Positions 1 through 8,144 of a stretch of DNA of 64,000 nt are shown here, in pieces. The notes beneath the pieces were generated by a model that saw only the letters and a list, made by a program, of their open reading frames with translations, had not been told where the DNA came from and made no database searches. Each line of letters begins with the position of its first letter. Position 1 is the first letter of the stretch. This DNA comes from Bradyrhizobium sp. WSM471 (GTDB lineage Bacteria > Pseudomonadota > Alphaproteobacteria > Rhizobiales > Xanthobacteraceae), in assembly GCF_000244915.1 (NCBI RefSeq), contig NZ_CM001442.1, positions 62,001-126,000 of the forward strand, given 5' to 3'. Made by a program: the position numbers and the translations under genes.

Positions 1-185
1 ATGCCGTGGATGAGCCCACCCTGCTATCCCAACATGAGCGCGCTTGATCAGCCCCTATGGCGATGCCGGTGCGAAGCGCGAGAGCGCTGAGCTGGCGCTG
101 CGAATGCGACGGTGCGGATTCAGTAGGTGGCGTCCTGACCCGGCGCGTGAGTGCGACAGCATCGAAGCCGTGGAACGTCAGTGCA

Positions 186-1259
186 TCACCATCGGAAAGA
201 GCGCGAGTTAATCTCGTTGATGCTAACCTGCACGGTCTGCCCCGCCAAAGAGATTGAGTCGAACTCAAGATTTCCTGTTAATTGGTCAAAGCGAAGGACG
301 ACTTCCGGGTAAAAATATTCTGTGCGAGTTTGGGATATCCAATGGTGGCGGCTGGGTTCGTATTCATCGTAGCGCCCCTGAACCTCAACCTCGATACCGA
401 GCGATACTTCCACCTCGATTTCGGGCTCACAGGTAAAGGTCTGTCCCTCCTGTTCTAAGACGTTTAGCGACAGGACGTTCACCGAATAAACGTCCTCTAC
501 CCGGGCCGCTATGATGTTCACTTCCTCAGCTCGGTTGTAGCGACTGTACTCAACGTCAAAGCCCTTGATTTCGTCAATTATACTGTCACTGAGATATTCG
601 CTCGCGCCAAGAGCCTTTTCGAGCGCATCGTGTACTTCCTGTGAAACAGTTGCTTGAGATATAATTTCCGCAATCGATTCTGAATGAAACAATGGACCAG
701 CTTCAGAGCAGCAACCTCGCAAGTCCGGGTCGTCGGACACGACGTAGGCTGTTGAGCTATTCTGCTGGCACCACCTACGAATAGACGCGACTGAGATCGC
801 ATCGGGAAACTCGGCCTTCTTCTTGGCGCTGAATGGAGGCCGCCGAGCGAAGTAGTCGTCAAGGATGGCGTTCACATCTGAAATCAATGGGACCTTAACG
901 GCCTTGGCATGTTTCAGAAATCCGTCGAACGCTGCCTCCAATGTGCTGATTGCGGTTGTTTGATCCCTCACACGTTCAACAGCCAGCGAAGCGCCGAGTT
1001 GCTCCAAAATGCCGCTGTGCTTCATAACTGAGGAGCTTGCTTCGACGAAAAGTTCTCGAAGCTGGGACTTAACCTCTCCAATGGTTATATCCGTGACAAG
1101 GAGCCGAAGCTGGCCCGCCTTCGCGAACTCGGCAAGCTTGGACAAAGCACGCCCGTTCCAGTCGAAACGAGCTTTTCGCAAGGCCTGCGTATCGACAAAC
1201 ACGAACCGTGTTCGAAGATGCGGACGCTTAATCTCACTTTCCGGCGCTGGTTCATTCAC
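186..1259 (-). CDS. PIN-like domain protein (DUF4935 type)
   Basis: A 357-residue protein whose N-terminal half has the acidic pattern of a PIN ribonuclease fold: a strand ending in VFVDTQAL (Asp23), VTDITIGEV (residues 55-63, acidic Glu62), FPDAISVASI (Asp153) and YVVSDDPDL (Asp176/177). PIN domains use these carboxylates to hold metal and cut RNA, as in toxins and tRNA or mRNA nucleases. The C-terminal ~150 residues are beta-rich and I do not recognise them. No antitoxin-sized gene lies immediately next to it, so a classic toxin-antitoxin pair is not supported. By eye the GC is close to half, clearly below the chromosomal genes further right, which suggests horizontal acquisition. The fold assignment is fairly secure; target and role are unknown. 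The 185 bases upstream of its stop, at the window edge, hold nothing I can assign. Confidence 0.75.
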   Translation of the reverse strand: MNEPAPESEIKRPHLRTRFVFVDTQALRKARFDWNGRALSKLAEFAKAGQLRLLVTDITIGEVKSQLRELFVEASSSVMKHSGILEQLGASLAVERVRDQTTAISTLEAAFDGFLKHAKAVKVPLISDVNAILDDYFARRPPFSAKKKAEFPDAISVASIRRWCQQNSSTAYVVSDDPDLRGCCSEAGPLFHSESIAEIISQATVSQEVHDALEKALGASEYLSDSIIDEIKGFDVEYSRYNRAEEVNIIAARVEDVYSVNVLSLNVLEQEGQTFTCEPEIEVEVSLGIEVEVQGRYDEYEPSRHHWISQTRTEYFYPEVVLRFDQLTGNLEFDSISLAGQTVQVSINEINSRSFRW

Positions 1260-1461
1260 TGGGTGGCATTACCTCTCAGCGGCATTCCTGTTTCTAAAGG
1301 AACTGTGCTACTCGCCTTGTTCATGCGGCGGGCAGCGTCCGCCGGTTGGCACGAGATCATCAAGTCGAACATGCTGCTCTTCTTGTGACGCTGCTCTGGC
1401 AGTGGTTCACATGAGCCTCACCACCATGTCGGCGGCGCTGCGGCAATCGATCAGTTTGTAA

Positions 1462-1688
1462 TCATCGAATCGGGGGGTGCAGAAAAGGCTCCTGCTCATC
1501 AAAGAACTTTTTCGCGATCTCAACCGTGCTGCTAGACGCCCAAAGTGTACCGGGAAGATTCCCCATTTCATTTTGGACACCTTCACCCCCGATTGTGCCA
1601 CCCCGATCATGATCTGATCACCATTCTCTAGTGGCAGCCGGGCAAAACACATTGAGGGCGTGTCTTTCTTCACGATGATCTCACCCAT
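1462..1688 (-). pseudogene. small hypothetical protein, apparent frameshift
   Basis: From the ATG at 1688 the frame reads MGEIIVKKDTPSMC... through KMKWGIFP near 1550, then turns into an arginine- and serine-rich, unlikely tail. If one base is restored in the C/G run at about 1546-1552, the next frame continues as GTLWASSSTVEIAKKFFDEQ, which looks like normal protein, and ends at 1462 after about 75 residues. I therefore read this as one gene with a single-base deletion, either a real lesion or a sequencing error. The function is unknown. It follows the YD-motif gene on the same strand with about 23 bases between. The uninterrupted frame would instead run 1407-1715 (102 residues). Confidence 0.5.
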
Positions 1689-1711
1689 GTCCGTCCCCCA
1701 AGCGCCCGGCC

Positions 1712-1974
1712 TCATTGACGGTTCGTTGTGACCCTGCCCACATTGCGCCCGCGTGCGTCATAGATCGTCATCGGATTTCCGCTGGTGGACTCTCGGCTGA
1801 TCACACGGCCACGGCCACGGCTATCGTAGGTCGTCGTCGTGCCTTGGCTATCGGTCGCCGACCGGCCGACGACGTTGCCGTGCGAGTCGTACATCGTGCG
1901 CGCTGTTGCGCCGGGGCGGTGGAGGTCAGAATCGTGAGCGTCAGCAGAGCGATCAGCACGCCGGATGCGCGCAT
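1712..1974 (-). pseudogene. small secreted YD-motif protein, apparent frameshift
   Basis: The frame from the ATG at 1974 (an upstream ATG at 2010 is also possible) gives a clear signal peptide, MRASGVLIALLTLTIL..., ending with APAQQ near 1908. It then becomes an unlikely Arg/Thr string. One added base at about 1901-1906 joins it to the next frame, which reads ARTMYDSHGNVVGRSATDS and goes on with two more YD-x-x-G-x-V-x-R type units to the stop at 1712. Small exported proteins with this repeated pattern are common in Bradyrhizobium and Rhodopseudomonas; their function is unknown. An extra Gly-Arg pair comes from a 6-base tandem duplication near 1808-1823. Like its downstream neighbour it appears to have lost one base in a GC-rich run. 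Confidence 0.55.
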
Positions 1975-2025
1975 CTCGCCGAATGTGATCTTTTGCGGGG
2001 TGGTCGTCATTGGCCGTTCGCTCGA

Positions 2026-2691
2026 TTACGACGTTCTTCGCTTGCGAAAATCCTCGATCTGCTTCGGGAGCTCGTGCATGACGCGCATCAAGAATGTCAG
2101 GAACTCAACGACATCTTTTGCGTCTTTCTCGCTTGTGCCACTCGATCCCGGCTGCGGATGGGTGCCTTCATTCGCAAGCTCCCGGACTTCGTGCGACCAG
2201 TCTTTCATAATGGGAAGGATAAGACCCTTGTCAGCAAGGTCGTCAATTTCCTGCTTGAGATTACTGCCCCTGGCTCCGTGAGATCGTGCGACGAGTTGAA
2301 CAGCAGAGCGCGCCATCAACGCAGCGGCCGTCCAGTTCTGTCCCTCAATTGATCGTCGCGCTTCGACCCAGTAGCGACCGGCATCATCGGGCCAATGCTT
2401 TGGGTAAGTTGTCGTGCTCCGATGCCAAGGTAGGACTTGGTAGTCGTGCGACGCTCCAGAGCCATGGCTGTGTTGGCCAGCAGACCAGAACGCAAACATA
2501 AAATTTCCGCAGTTGCCGCATTTCAGCGTGTCATAGTTGAGCGCCTTGCGAGTGCTACCCGGCTTCTTTCGCTCAAGGTGCTGAATAGTTTCAAAGTTGC
2601 CTTCCGCACCACAAAATGCACAGGGAATCTGATGCGTCGCTAATTTGTGGCCGGGATAACCTGACCATTCCCCGAGATCCCACCAATCCAT
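2026..2691 (-). CDS. DUF4145 domain protein with N-terminal zinc ribbon
   Basis: I take the ATG at 2691 (221 residues); the frame is open to 2769 but the extra residues are Gly-rich and unlikely. The N-terminus carries two CxxC knuckles, CAFC (24/27) and CGNC (58/61), as in a small zinc ribbon. The C-terminal half, from about EARRSIEGQNWTAAALMARS to the end, matches the all-helical DUF4145 pattern, including the conserved ...EVRELANEGTH stretch. DUF4145 domains often occur next to or fused with restriction and other defence proteins, and also as free-standing accessory genes; the biochemical role is not known. GC is below that of the chromosomal core. It heads a same-strand run of four small accessory genes, with no visible RM or transposon gene within the window. 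Confidence 0.75.
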   Translation of the reverse strand: MDWWDLGEWSGYPGHKLATHQIPCAFCGAEGNFETIQHLERKKPGSTRKALNYDTLKCGNCGNFMFAFWSAGQHSHGSGASHDYQVLPWHRSTTTYPKHWPDDAGRYWVEARRSIEGQNWTAAALMARSAVQLVARSHGARGSNLKQEIDDLADKGLILPIMKDWSHEVRELANEGTHPQPGSSGTSEKDAKDVVEFLTFLMRVMHELPKQIEDFRKRRTS

Positions 2692-2946
2692 TTTCCACCC
2701 CCAGCCGATGCCTCCGCCTCCGAGGCCGCGGGCGGAGATGTTATTCCAGAACGGGGATGATTCCCTCAAAACAATAGCAGGTGCTAGGCTGTCGCTAGCC
2801 CTGCGCTGGTGGTGTCAAAAATTATTCTGATTTTTACACCCGCTGGACACCGCCGCGCGGATGCGTTGATAATATTAGGGTTTTAGGTCTCACCGCTCTC
2901 CCACAAGGGGAGAAGGGAGGAAGGCAGCGCACTCCTCACTATCTTC

Positions 2947-4422
2947 TCAATTCCCCCTCGCCACCTTCCCCTTCTCGCGCGTTGCCGCAACCACATCGCG
3001 CACCAGATCGAACACACCGTCCGCTTCCGGGGGCCAGTTCGGCGAGCGGCCCATCCGCACGATCACCAAGCGTTCCGACGGAATCACGATCGTGTACTGC
3101 CCGATCGTGCCCTTGGCGAAGAAGGCATCGCGCGGCCAGCCGTGATCGATGCGGAAGGTCGCGCCAAAACTGTCGCCCTGGTTGGTCCAGAAGCCGGCGC
3201 CGATGCCGACCCAGGCATTGGGCGTCGCCGACGCCGAGTAATTCACCCATCCCTCAGGCAGGATGCGCCTGCCGCCGGCGACGCCGTCGTTGAGATAGAG
3301 CTGGCCGAAGCGCGCCCAGTCGCGCGCGGATGCGAGCATCTCGCTCGACCCCTTGATCGTGCCGGCGCCGTCGAGCTGGAGCGTGACATGGCGCATGCCG
3401 AGCGGCGCGAACAATTCGCGGCGCGCGAAGGCAAGCGCATCCGCGGGATTGCCGCCGGCCGCGTTGCGGATCAGATGCGCGAGCAGGATGGTGTTGCCAT
3501 CGTGATAATTCCACACGGTGCCCGGCGCGGTCGCAAGCGGCATGCTCGCGGCATATGCTGCCATGTCGTCTTCGGTGAATTTCATGCGATTGACCGGCTC
3601 GAAGGCGGAGCCGAGCGAGGCCTGCAGCGAGCTGCCGAGCGCCAGACCCGCGGTGTGGCGCAGCAATTGATCGACGGTGATGGCGTGACGGGGATCGTCC
3701 GGATTTGTCCAGGCGGCGACCGGTGCGGGCCCGTCGAGCTTCAGTTGGCCCTGGCGCACGAGGATCCCGGTGAGAGCCGAAATCACGGACTTGGTCATGG
3801 AGAAGCCGAGCAGCGGCGTCTCCGGTCCGATGCCGTCCGCATAGCGCTCCGCAATGATGCGGCCCGACTTCATGATGACGATTGCGCGGGTGCGGCGGTA
3901 TGGCGGCTGCGCAGGTTCGGCGAAGGCATGATCGAGCGCGGCTGACAGCTCCGGGCTTTGCGGCGACACGATTGCGGGGCCGGCAATCTCGGGCAGCAAC
4001 GCCGGCTGCCTGTCATCCGGCGGCAGCCTGACGTCGGCAATCTCCGCACCGTGCTCGAGCGTGCAGCCGAGACCCTCGCGATAGACGGCATGGCTGCGGC
4101 CAATGCCGAACAGGGTCACCGTGACCTCCTTGCGTGCGCGATCGACCTGATAATCCATCGCCCAGGTGAGCAGACCGGCGCCCGGCATCGCATCAATGGT
4201 CTCGGACAAATTACGCCTGATATCGAGGCCCGAGACAAACGTCTCGGAACAGAGCACGTCGGCGATGAAGCCGGTGGCGACCTTGGGCACGTCATGGGCG
4301 CGAACCGCGCCGAGCGCGAGGCCCGCAATGGCGGTGGTGGCGGCGAGTAGGACGATCTTGCGGCGGCGGGTCACGGGCTTGCTCCGGCTTGAGGCGTGTG
4401 CCGAAGACGAAGCGGCATTCAC
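2947..4422 (-). CDS. exported serine hydrolase (beta-lactamase / class C family)
   Basis: A 491-residue protein with a basic N-terminus (SKPVTRRRKIVLLAAT) followed by a hydrophobic stretch to about residue 42, so it is exported or membrane-anchored. The hydrolase domain starts near residue 160. It has the SxxK nucleophile motif SMTK (Ser208, Lys211), the Tyr motif WNYHDGN near residue 305, and a C-terminal FFAKGTIGQY segment in place of the KTG box. This is the layout of PBP4*/esterase-type serine hydrolases rather than a resistance beta-lactamase. The ~140 residues between signal and domain resemble those in other rhizobial members. It sits 97 bases downstream of the AraC regulator gene on the same strand, which is probably its regulator. 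The substrate is unknown; peptidoglycan fragments, esters or D-amino-acid peptides are all possible. Confidence 0.88.
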   Translation of the reverse strand: MNAASSSAHASSRSKPVTRRRKIVLLAATTAIAGLALGAVRAHDVPKVATGFIADVLCSETFVSGLDIRRNLSETIDAMPGAGLLTWAMDYQVDRARKEVTVTLFGIGRSHAVYREGLGCTLEHGAEIADVRLPPDDRQPALLPEIAGPAIVSPQSPELSAALDHAFAEPAQPPYRRTRAIVIMKSGRIIAERYADGIGPETPLLGFSMTKSVISALTGILVRQGQLKLDGPAPVAAWTNPDDPRHAITVDQLLRHTAGLALGSSLQASLGSAFEPVNRMKFTEDDMAAYAASMPLATAPGTVWNYHDGNTILLAHLIRNAAGGNPADALAFARRELFAPLGMRHVTLQLDGAGTIKGSSEMLASARDWARFGQLYLNDGVAGGRRILPEGWVNYSASATPNAWVGIGAGFWTNQGDSFGATFRIDHGWPRDAFFAKGTIGQYTIVIPSERLVIVRMGRSPNWPPEADGVFDLVRDVVAATREKGKVARGN

Positions 4423-4519
4423 GCGATGCCCGCTCGCCGGATTTGGAAAACGGCGTAGCCGAAAACCGCGAGACGCTCGCCGATTCTGAAATAGCCGCGA
4501 TATTTCAGTGCCCTAAAGC

Positions 4520-5581
4520 TTAGACAGCATTCACCTTGAGCCGCCGGTATTCCGTCGGCGTCACGCCGGTCACGGCCTTGAAGGCGCGGTTGAAGGGGCC
4601 GAGCGACTGGAAGCCGGAATCCATCGCGATGGTGATGACGGGGACTTCGGCCTGGGCGGGATCGGCCAGCGCGGCTTTGGCCTCCTCGATCCGGTGGTTG
4701 TTCAGGAACACATTGAAATTGCGGTAGCCAAGCCCCTGGTTGATCAGCCGGCGCAGCCGGTATTCGGGAATTTTCAGCCGGCCCGCCAGCACGCCGATGC
4801 TGATGTTCTCCTGCCGATAGATCCGTTCGTCCGCCATCAGCCGCATCAGGGCGTCGATGAGCTTCTGGTCGGCGGCGTCCTCGCCCACAGGCTGGCTCGC
4901 CGCGATCGCCGGCGCAGCCTCCGCGGCAGCTGGAAACAGGTCGGCGCCATCGACGCGCATCATCGCATAGGCGATAGCCGCAACGATGCTGGCAAGCACG
5001 CCGGCGTTGACGGTGTTGGCGACGTCGCCGACGTCGCTGCCGACGACGAGGATCTGGAGCACCGCGTTCAATCCGCCATAGAGCGCGGCAGCACAGACGA
5101 TGAAGACGCGAACACGGCGGCGGCGCTCGACCAGATCGGCCGACCATGAGGCGATCGTCTGCATGATCGCGAGCGCAATGAAGCCGAGCACGATCATGTT
5201 CACCGCAGTGACGGCGGACCGGACATGTCCGCCGGGTGCGATCCAGAGACAGCTGACGAAGCTGAAGGCTGTCACCAGCCCCCAGGTCAATCCGTGCCAC
5301 CGGTGCAGGCGAAACTCGTCGTCGAACAGCGCGCGCGTGAACAGCCAGAACACCACGATATTGCCGGTCGACACCGCGATCAGCGGCGCATGCCATGCCG
5401 GGACCAGCGACGATACGCCGACGGAATAGCTCGCGGCATGCGCTGCCGAGCCGAGCGCAAAGGCCGCACCGAGCCGGGCTGCCAGAACATTGCGGAAATC
5501 CGAGAGCAATGACGCTGCTAGCACCAGCAGCAGCGCGACGCTGGCAGCACGAAACGCGAGCTCGGTTGCGGCAAGGGTCAT
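4520..5581 (-). CDS. AraC-family regulator with N-terminal membrane domain
   Basis: A 353-residue protein. Residues 1 to about 215 contain around seven hydrophobic segments (AASVALLLVLAASLL, LIAVSTGNIVVFWLF, MIVLGFIALAIMQTI and others). The C-terminal ~110 residues form a double helix-turn-helix AraC/XylS domain: SIGVLAGRLKIPEYRLRRLI is the first HTH and VITIAMDSGFQSLGPFNRAF...TGVTPTEYRR is the signature second HTH. A membrane-embedded AraC protein can read a lipophilic or envelope signal and act on DNA from the membrane. The serine hydrolase gene directly downstream is the obvious target. The start at 5581 gives a hydrophobic N-terminus within 20 residues, consistent with membrane insertion. 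Confidence 0.9.
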   Translation of the reverse strand: MTLAATELAFRAASVALLLVLAASLLSDFRNVLAARLGAAFALGSAAHAASYSVGVSSLVPAWHAPLIAVSTGNIVVFWLFTRALFDDEFRLHRWHGLTWGLVTAFSFVSCLWIAPGGHVRSAVTAVNMIVLGFIALAIMQTIASWSADLVERRRRVRVFIVCAAALYGGLNAVLQILVVGSDVGDVANTVNAGVLASIVAAIAYAMMRVDGADLFPAAAEAAPAIAASQPVGEDAADQKLIDALMRLMADERIYRQENISIGVLAGRLKIPEYRLRRLINQGLGYRNFNVFLNNHRIEEAKAALADPAQAEVPVITIAMDSGFQSLGPFNRAFKAVTGVTPTEYRRLKVNAV

Positions 5582-5669
5582 CGGGTGCTGCGATGGGTCG
5601 CGGTTGACATCAGCCGAACATCCTTCGTTGCGCCTATTTTTTCAAGGACCATCGCGCGCCTTGCACTCT

Positions 5670-5770
5670 GTCATCGTCCGGCTTGACCGGACGATCCAGT
5701 ATTCCGGGACGGTCATGATCGAACAGGTAGGCCGCGGCGTACTGGATCGCCCGCTTTCGCGGGCGATGAC
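5670..5770. repeat. dispersed palindromic element
   Basis: An inverted repeat of about 100 bases in the 274-base gap between the divergent AraC and pirin genes. The outer arms GTCATCG / CGATGAC and inner arms CGATCCAGTA / TACTGGATCG enclose two smaller hairpins (CCGG..CCGG and CCCGC..GCGGG). Elements of this build are scattered in intergenic DNA of Bradyrhizobium; only one copy lies in this window. Confidence 0.65.
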
Positions 5771-5855
5771 GGCGGAGTATGTGGTCCGGGCTCAGCCGCG
5801 ACGGCCGCACGAAATCCTGCTAGGATTTAGCTCGAAAAAGCCAAAAGGAGTCCAC

Positions 5856-6773
5856 ATGAGCTGGCAACCCTCGAACGATCCCGTGCTCGGCGATCCCATG
5901 TCCTGCGATGCGCTCGATCTCGTCATCGTGCCGCGCACGCGCGATCTCGGCGATGGCTTCGCGGTCCGGCGCGCATTGCCGCACGGCAAGCGCCAGATGG
6001 TCGGTCCCTTCATCTTCTTCGACCATTTCGGGCCGGTGCAATTCGTCTCCGGCAAGGGCATGGATGTTCGGCCGCATCCGCATATCGGGCTTGCCACCGT
6101 CACCTATCTGTTCGACGGCGCTATCATGCATCGCGACAGTGAGGGCAACATCCAGGAGATCCAGCCCGGCGCGATGAATTTGATGACGGCCGGCCGCGGC
6201 ATCGCGCATTCCGAGCGCACCCCGGATGTACAACGCGCCTCGGGGCAGAAGATGCTCGGCCTACAAAGCTGGATCGCGCTGCCGGCCGGATCGGAAGAGA
6301 TCGCGCCGTCGTTCCAGCACTACGGCGCTGGTGACTTGCCGATGGTCTCCGAGCGCGACTTCACCGCGAAAGTGATCGCGGGCTCGGCCTTCGGCGTCAC
6401 CTCACCTGTTTCGATGGTGTCGCCCTGGTTCTATACCGAGGTCACGGCGGTCGCGGGCGCGATCGTGCCGCTCGATCCTGATCACGAGGAGCGCGCCATC
6501 TACGTCGTCGACGGCGAGGTCGAGATCGCGAACGAGCGCTACGAGGGGCCGCGACTGCTGATCTTCCGTCCGGGCGACCGCATCACGGTGAAGGTGCTCA
6601 AAGCCACACGGATGATGTTTCTGGGCGGCGACGCCCTGGAAGGCCCGCGCCACATCTGGTGGAATTTCGTCTCCTCCAGCAAGGAGCGGATCGAGCAGGC
6701 CAAGCAGGACTGGAAAACCGGCCGCTTCGCGGCGGTTCCGCAGGAACATGAGTTCATTCCGCTGCCGGAATAG
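5856..6773 (+). CDS. pirin family protein
   Basis: I use the ATG at 5856, 7 bases after AAGGAG; the frame stays open upstream to 5490 but that part crosses a repeat. The product is 305 residues, a bicupin. The N-terminal cupin holds the metal-binding histidines in [18 protein letters not shown] and the later GIAHSERTP, the pirin signature. The C-terminal half has the pirin C domain ([14 protein letters not shown]... to the end). Bacterial pirins bind iron and some act as quercetin 2,3-dioxygenases or as redox-responsive partner proteins; the substrate here cannot be read. It stands alone between a repeat and purC with its own ribosome binding site. Confidence 0.92.
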   Translation: MSWQPSNDPVLGDPMSCDALDLVIVPRTRDLGDGFAVRRALPHGKRQMVGPFIFFDHFGPVQFVSGKGMDVRPHPHIGLATVTYLFDGAIMHRDSEGNIQEIQPGAMNLMTAGRGIAHSERTPDVQRASGQKMLGLQSWIALPAGSEEIAPSFQHYGAGDLPMVSERDFTAKVIAGSAFGVTSPVSMVSPWFYTEVTAVAGAIVPLDPDHEERAIYVVDGEVEIANERYEGPRLLIFRPGDRITVKVLKATRMMFLGGDALEGPRHIWWNFVSSSKERIEQAKQDWKTGRFAAVPQEHEFIPLPE

Positions 6774-6850
6774 GCTATCCCGGTTTCCGGTCGCGCGATC
6801 AGGCGCGGCCGGATGTCCTGTCGCAAGGCCTTGCTCCGAAAGTTCTGCCG

Positions 6851-7765
6851 ATGACCACCATGCTCTCCAGCGACCTGCCGCTGCCCAAGATCGGGCGCGG
6901 CAAGGTACGTGATATCTACGCCGTCGACGACGACCGCCTGCTGCTCGTCACCACCGACCGCATCAGCGCCTTCGACGTCGTGATGGGCGAGACCATCCCG
7001 ATGAAGGGCGCGGTCCTGACGCAAATCAGCGCGTTCTGGTTCAACGAGCTCGAAGGCGTGGTGCCGCATCACATGATCAGCGCCGACACCAACGAGATCG
7101 TCGCCGCCGTGCCGGCCTTGAGACCGCATCGCGCCGAGATTCTCGGCCGCGCCATGCTGTGCCGCCGCACCACGGTATTTCCGATCGAATGCGTGATCCG
7201 CGGTTATCTCTCGGGCTCGGCCTGGAAGGAATATGCGGCAAGCGGCACGCTGGCCGGCGAAAAGCTGAAAGCGGGACTGGTCGAGAGCGAGAAGCTGGAG
7301 CCTTCGATCTTCAGCCCGGCGACCAAGGCCGAGACCGGCCATGACGAGAACATCACCATCGCGAAGATGCGCGAGGTCGTCGGCGACGAGACGGCCTATA
7401 CGCTCGAGAGCATGACGCGCGCGATCTACACGCTCGGCGAGGAGCTCGCCCGCGAGCAGGGCATCATCATCGCCGACACCAAGTTCGAATTCGGCCGCGA
7501 CAAGGACGGCCGCATCATCCTGATCGACGAGGTGATGACACCTGATTCCTCGCGATTCTGGGCCGTCGACGCTTACAAGCCCGGCCAGCCGCAGGCGAGC
7601 TTCGACAAGCAGCCGCTGCGCGACTATCTCGACGTCGAACGCCGCGCCGGCCGCTGGAACGGCGACGCCCCGCCGCCGCCTTTGCCGGCAAGCGTGGTGG
7701 ACGCGACCAGCAAGCGGTATCTGGAAGCGTATCGCCGCGTGACGGGAAGTGAGCTAAAGCTTTAG
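6851..7765 (+). CDS. purC: phosphoribosylaminoimidazole-succinocarboxamide synthase
   Basis: SAICAR synthase of 304 residues. It joins aspartate to CAIR using ATP, step 8 of de novo purine synthesis. Visible family motifs are [20 protein letters not shown] (N-terminal ATP loop), [29 protein letters not shown] and DTKFEFGRD followed by [12 protein letters not shown]. The length and the C-terminal DYLD...WN block fit the longer proteobacterial/yeast-like PurC form. It stands alone here with no other pur gene beside it. The ATG at 6851 is the first in frame after the gap, and the conserved region begins within 12 residues. Confidence 0.96.
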   Translation: MTTMLSSDLPLPKIGRGKVRDIYAVDDDRLLLVTTDRISAFDVVMGETIPMKGAVLTQISAFWFNELEGVVPHHMISADTNEIVAAVPALRPHRAEILGRAMLCRRTTVFPIECVIRGYLSGSAWKEYAASGTLAGEKLKAGLVESEKLEPSIFSPATKAETGHDENITIAKMREVVGDETAYTLESMTRAIYTLGEELAREQGIIIADTKFEFGRDKDGRIILIDEVMTPDSSRFWAVDAYKPGQPQASFDKQPLRDYLDVERRAGRWNGDAPPPPLPASVVDATSKRYLEAYRRVTGSELKL

Positions 7766-8144
7766 CTCGGCTGTTTCGTCCCGCGCCGTCATTGCCCGCC
7801 GGCTCGATGCCTCCCCGGCGTCGTCCTGGCGAAAGCCAGGACCCATACCGTGAGGTCTATCCCGTGCGTTCGGTGCAAATCCCGAAGGCACAATCATCGC
7901 CAAACTGCTCCCTGGGGTAATGGATCCTGGCTTTCGCCAGGACGACGCCGAATGACGGGCGCTCCAGTTTCTTCCATCTTCCGTGTATGATTGGCCGTTC
8001 ACACACGATAGATCGCGTCCGCTCGGAGCGGAACCTGCTGATGGTTGAAGCAATAAGCGCCGCCAGACCTGTCGGATAGCTCATACTTGCAAGAATCCTG
8101 TTGCGCTAGGCTCGCAGTCGTCTACGTCTCGAACAGGAATTTTC
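7766..8144. other. purC-sulP intergenic region
   Basis: 379 bases without a gene. The middle is the 125-base dispersed palindrome at 7821-7945. The remaining ~200 bases before the SulP gene must hold its promoter, but I see no convincing -35/-10 pair. Confidence 0.6.
7821..7945. repeat. 125-base dispersed palindromic element, copy A
   Basis: Begins TCGTCCTGGCGAAAGCCAGG and ends with the reverse complement of that arm. Each arm also folds on itself (CCTGGC-GAAA-GCCAGG). A GGGGTAATGG stretch precedes the right arm. A second copy of exactly the same length lies at 10419-10543. The two share arms and the flanking CCATACCG and GGGGTAATGG blocks but differ in the centre. Confidence 0.85.

Noticed and set aside
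1..185. Open frames at the left edge of the window
   Set aside because: Short, without recognisable motif or ribosome binding site; may be the tail of a gene outside the window.
2898..2925. CTCTCCCACAAGGGGAGA hairpin below the serine hydrolase gene
   Set aside because: Short stem and no T-run on the gene's strand, so not claimed as a terminator; the 2692-2946 gap holds nothing else clear.
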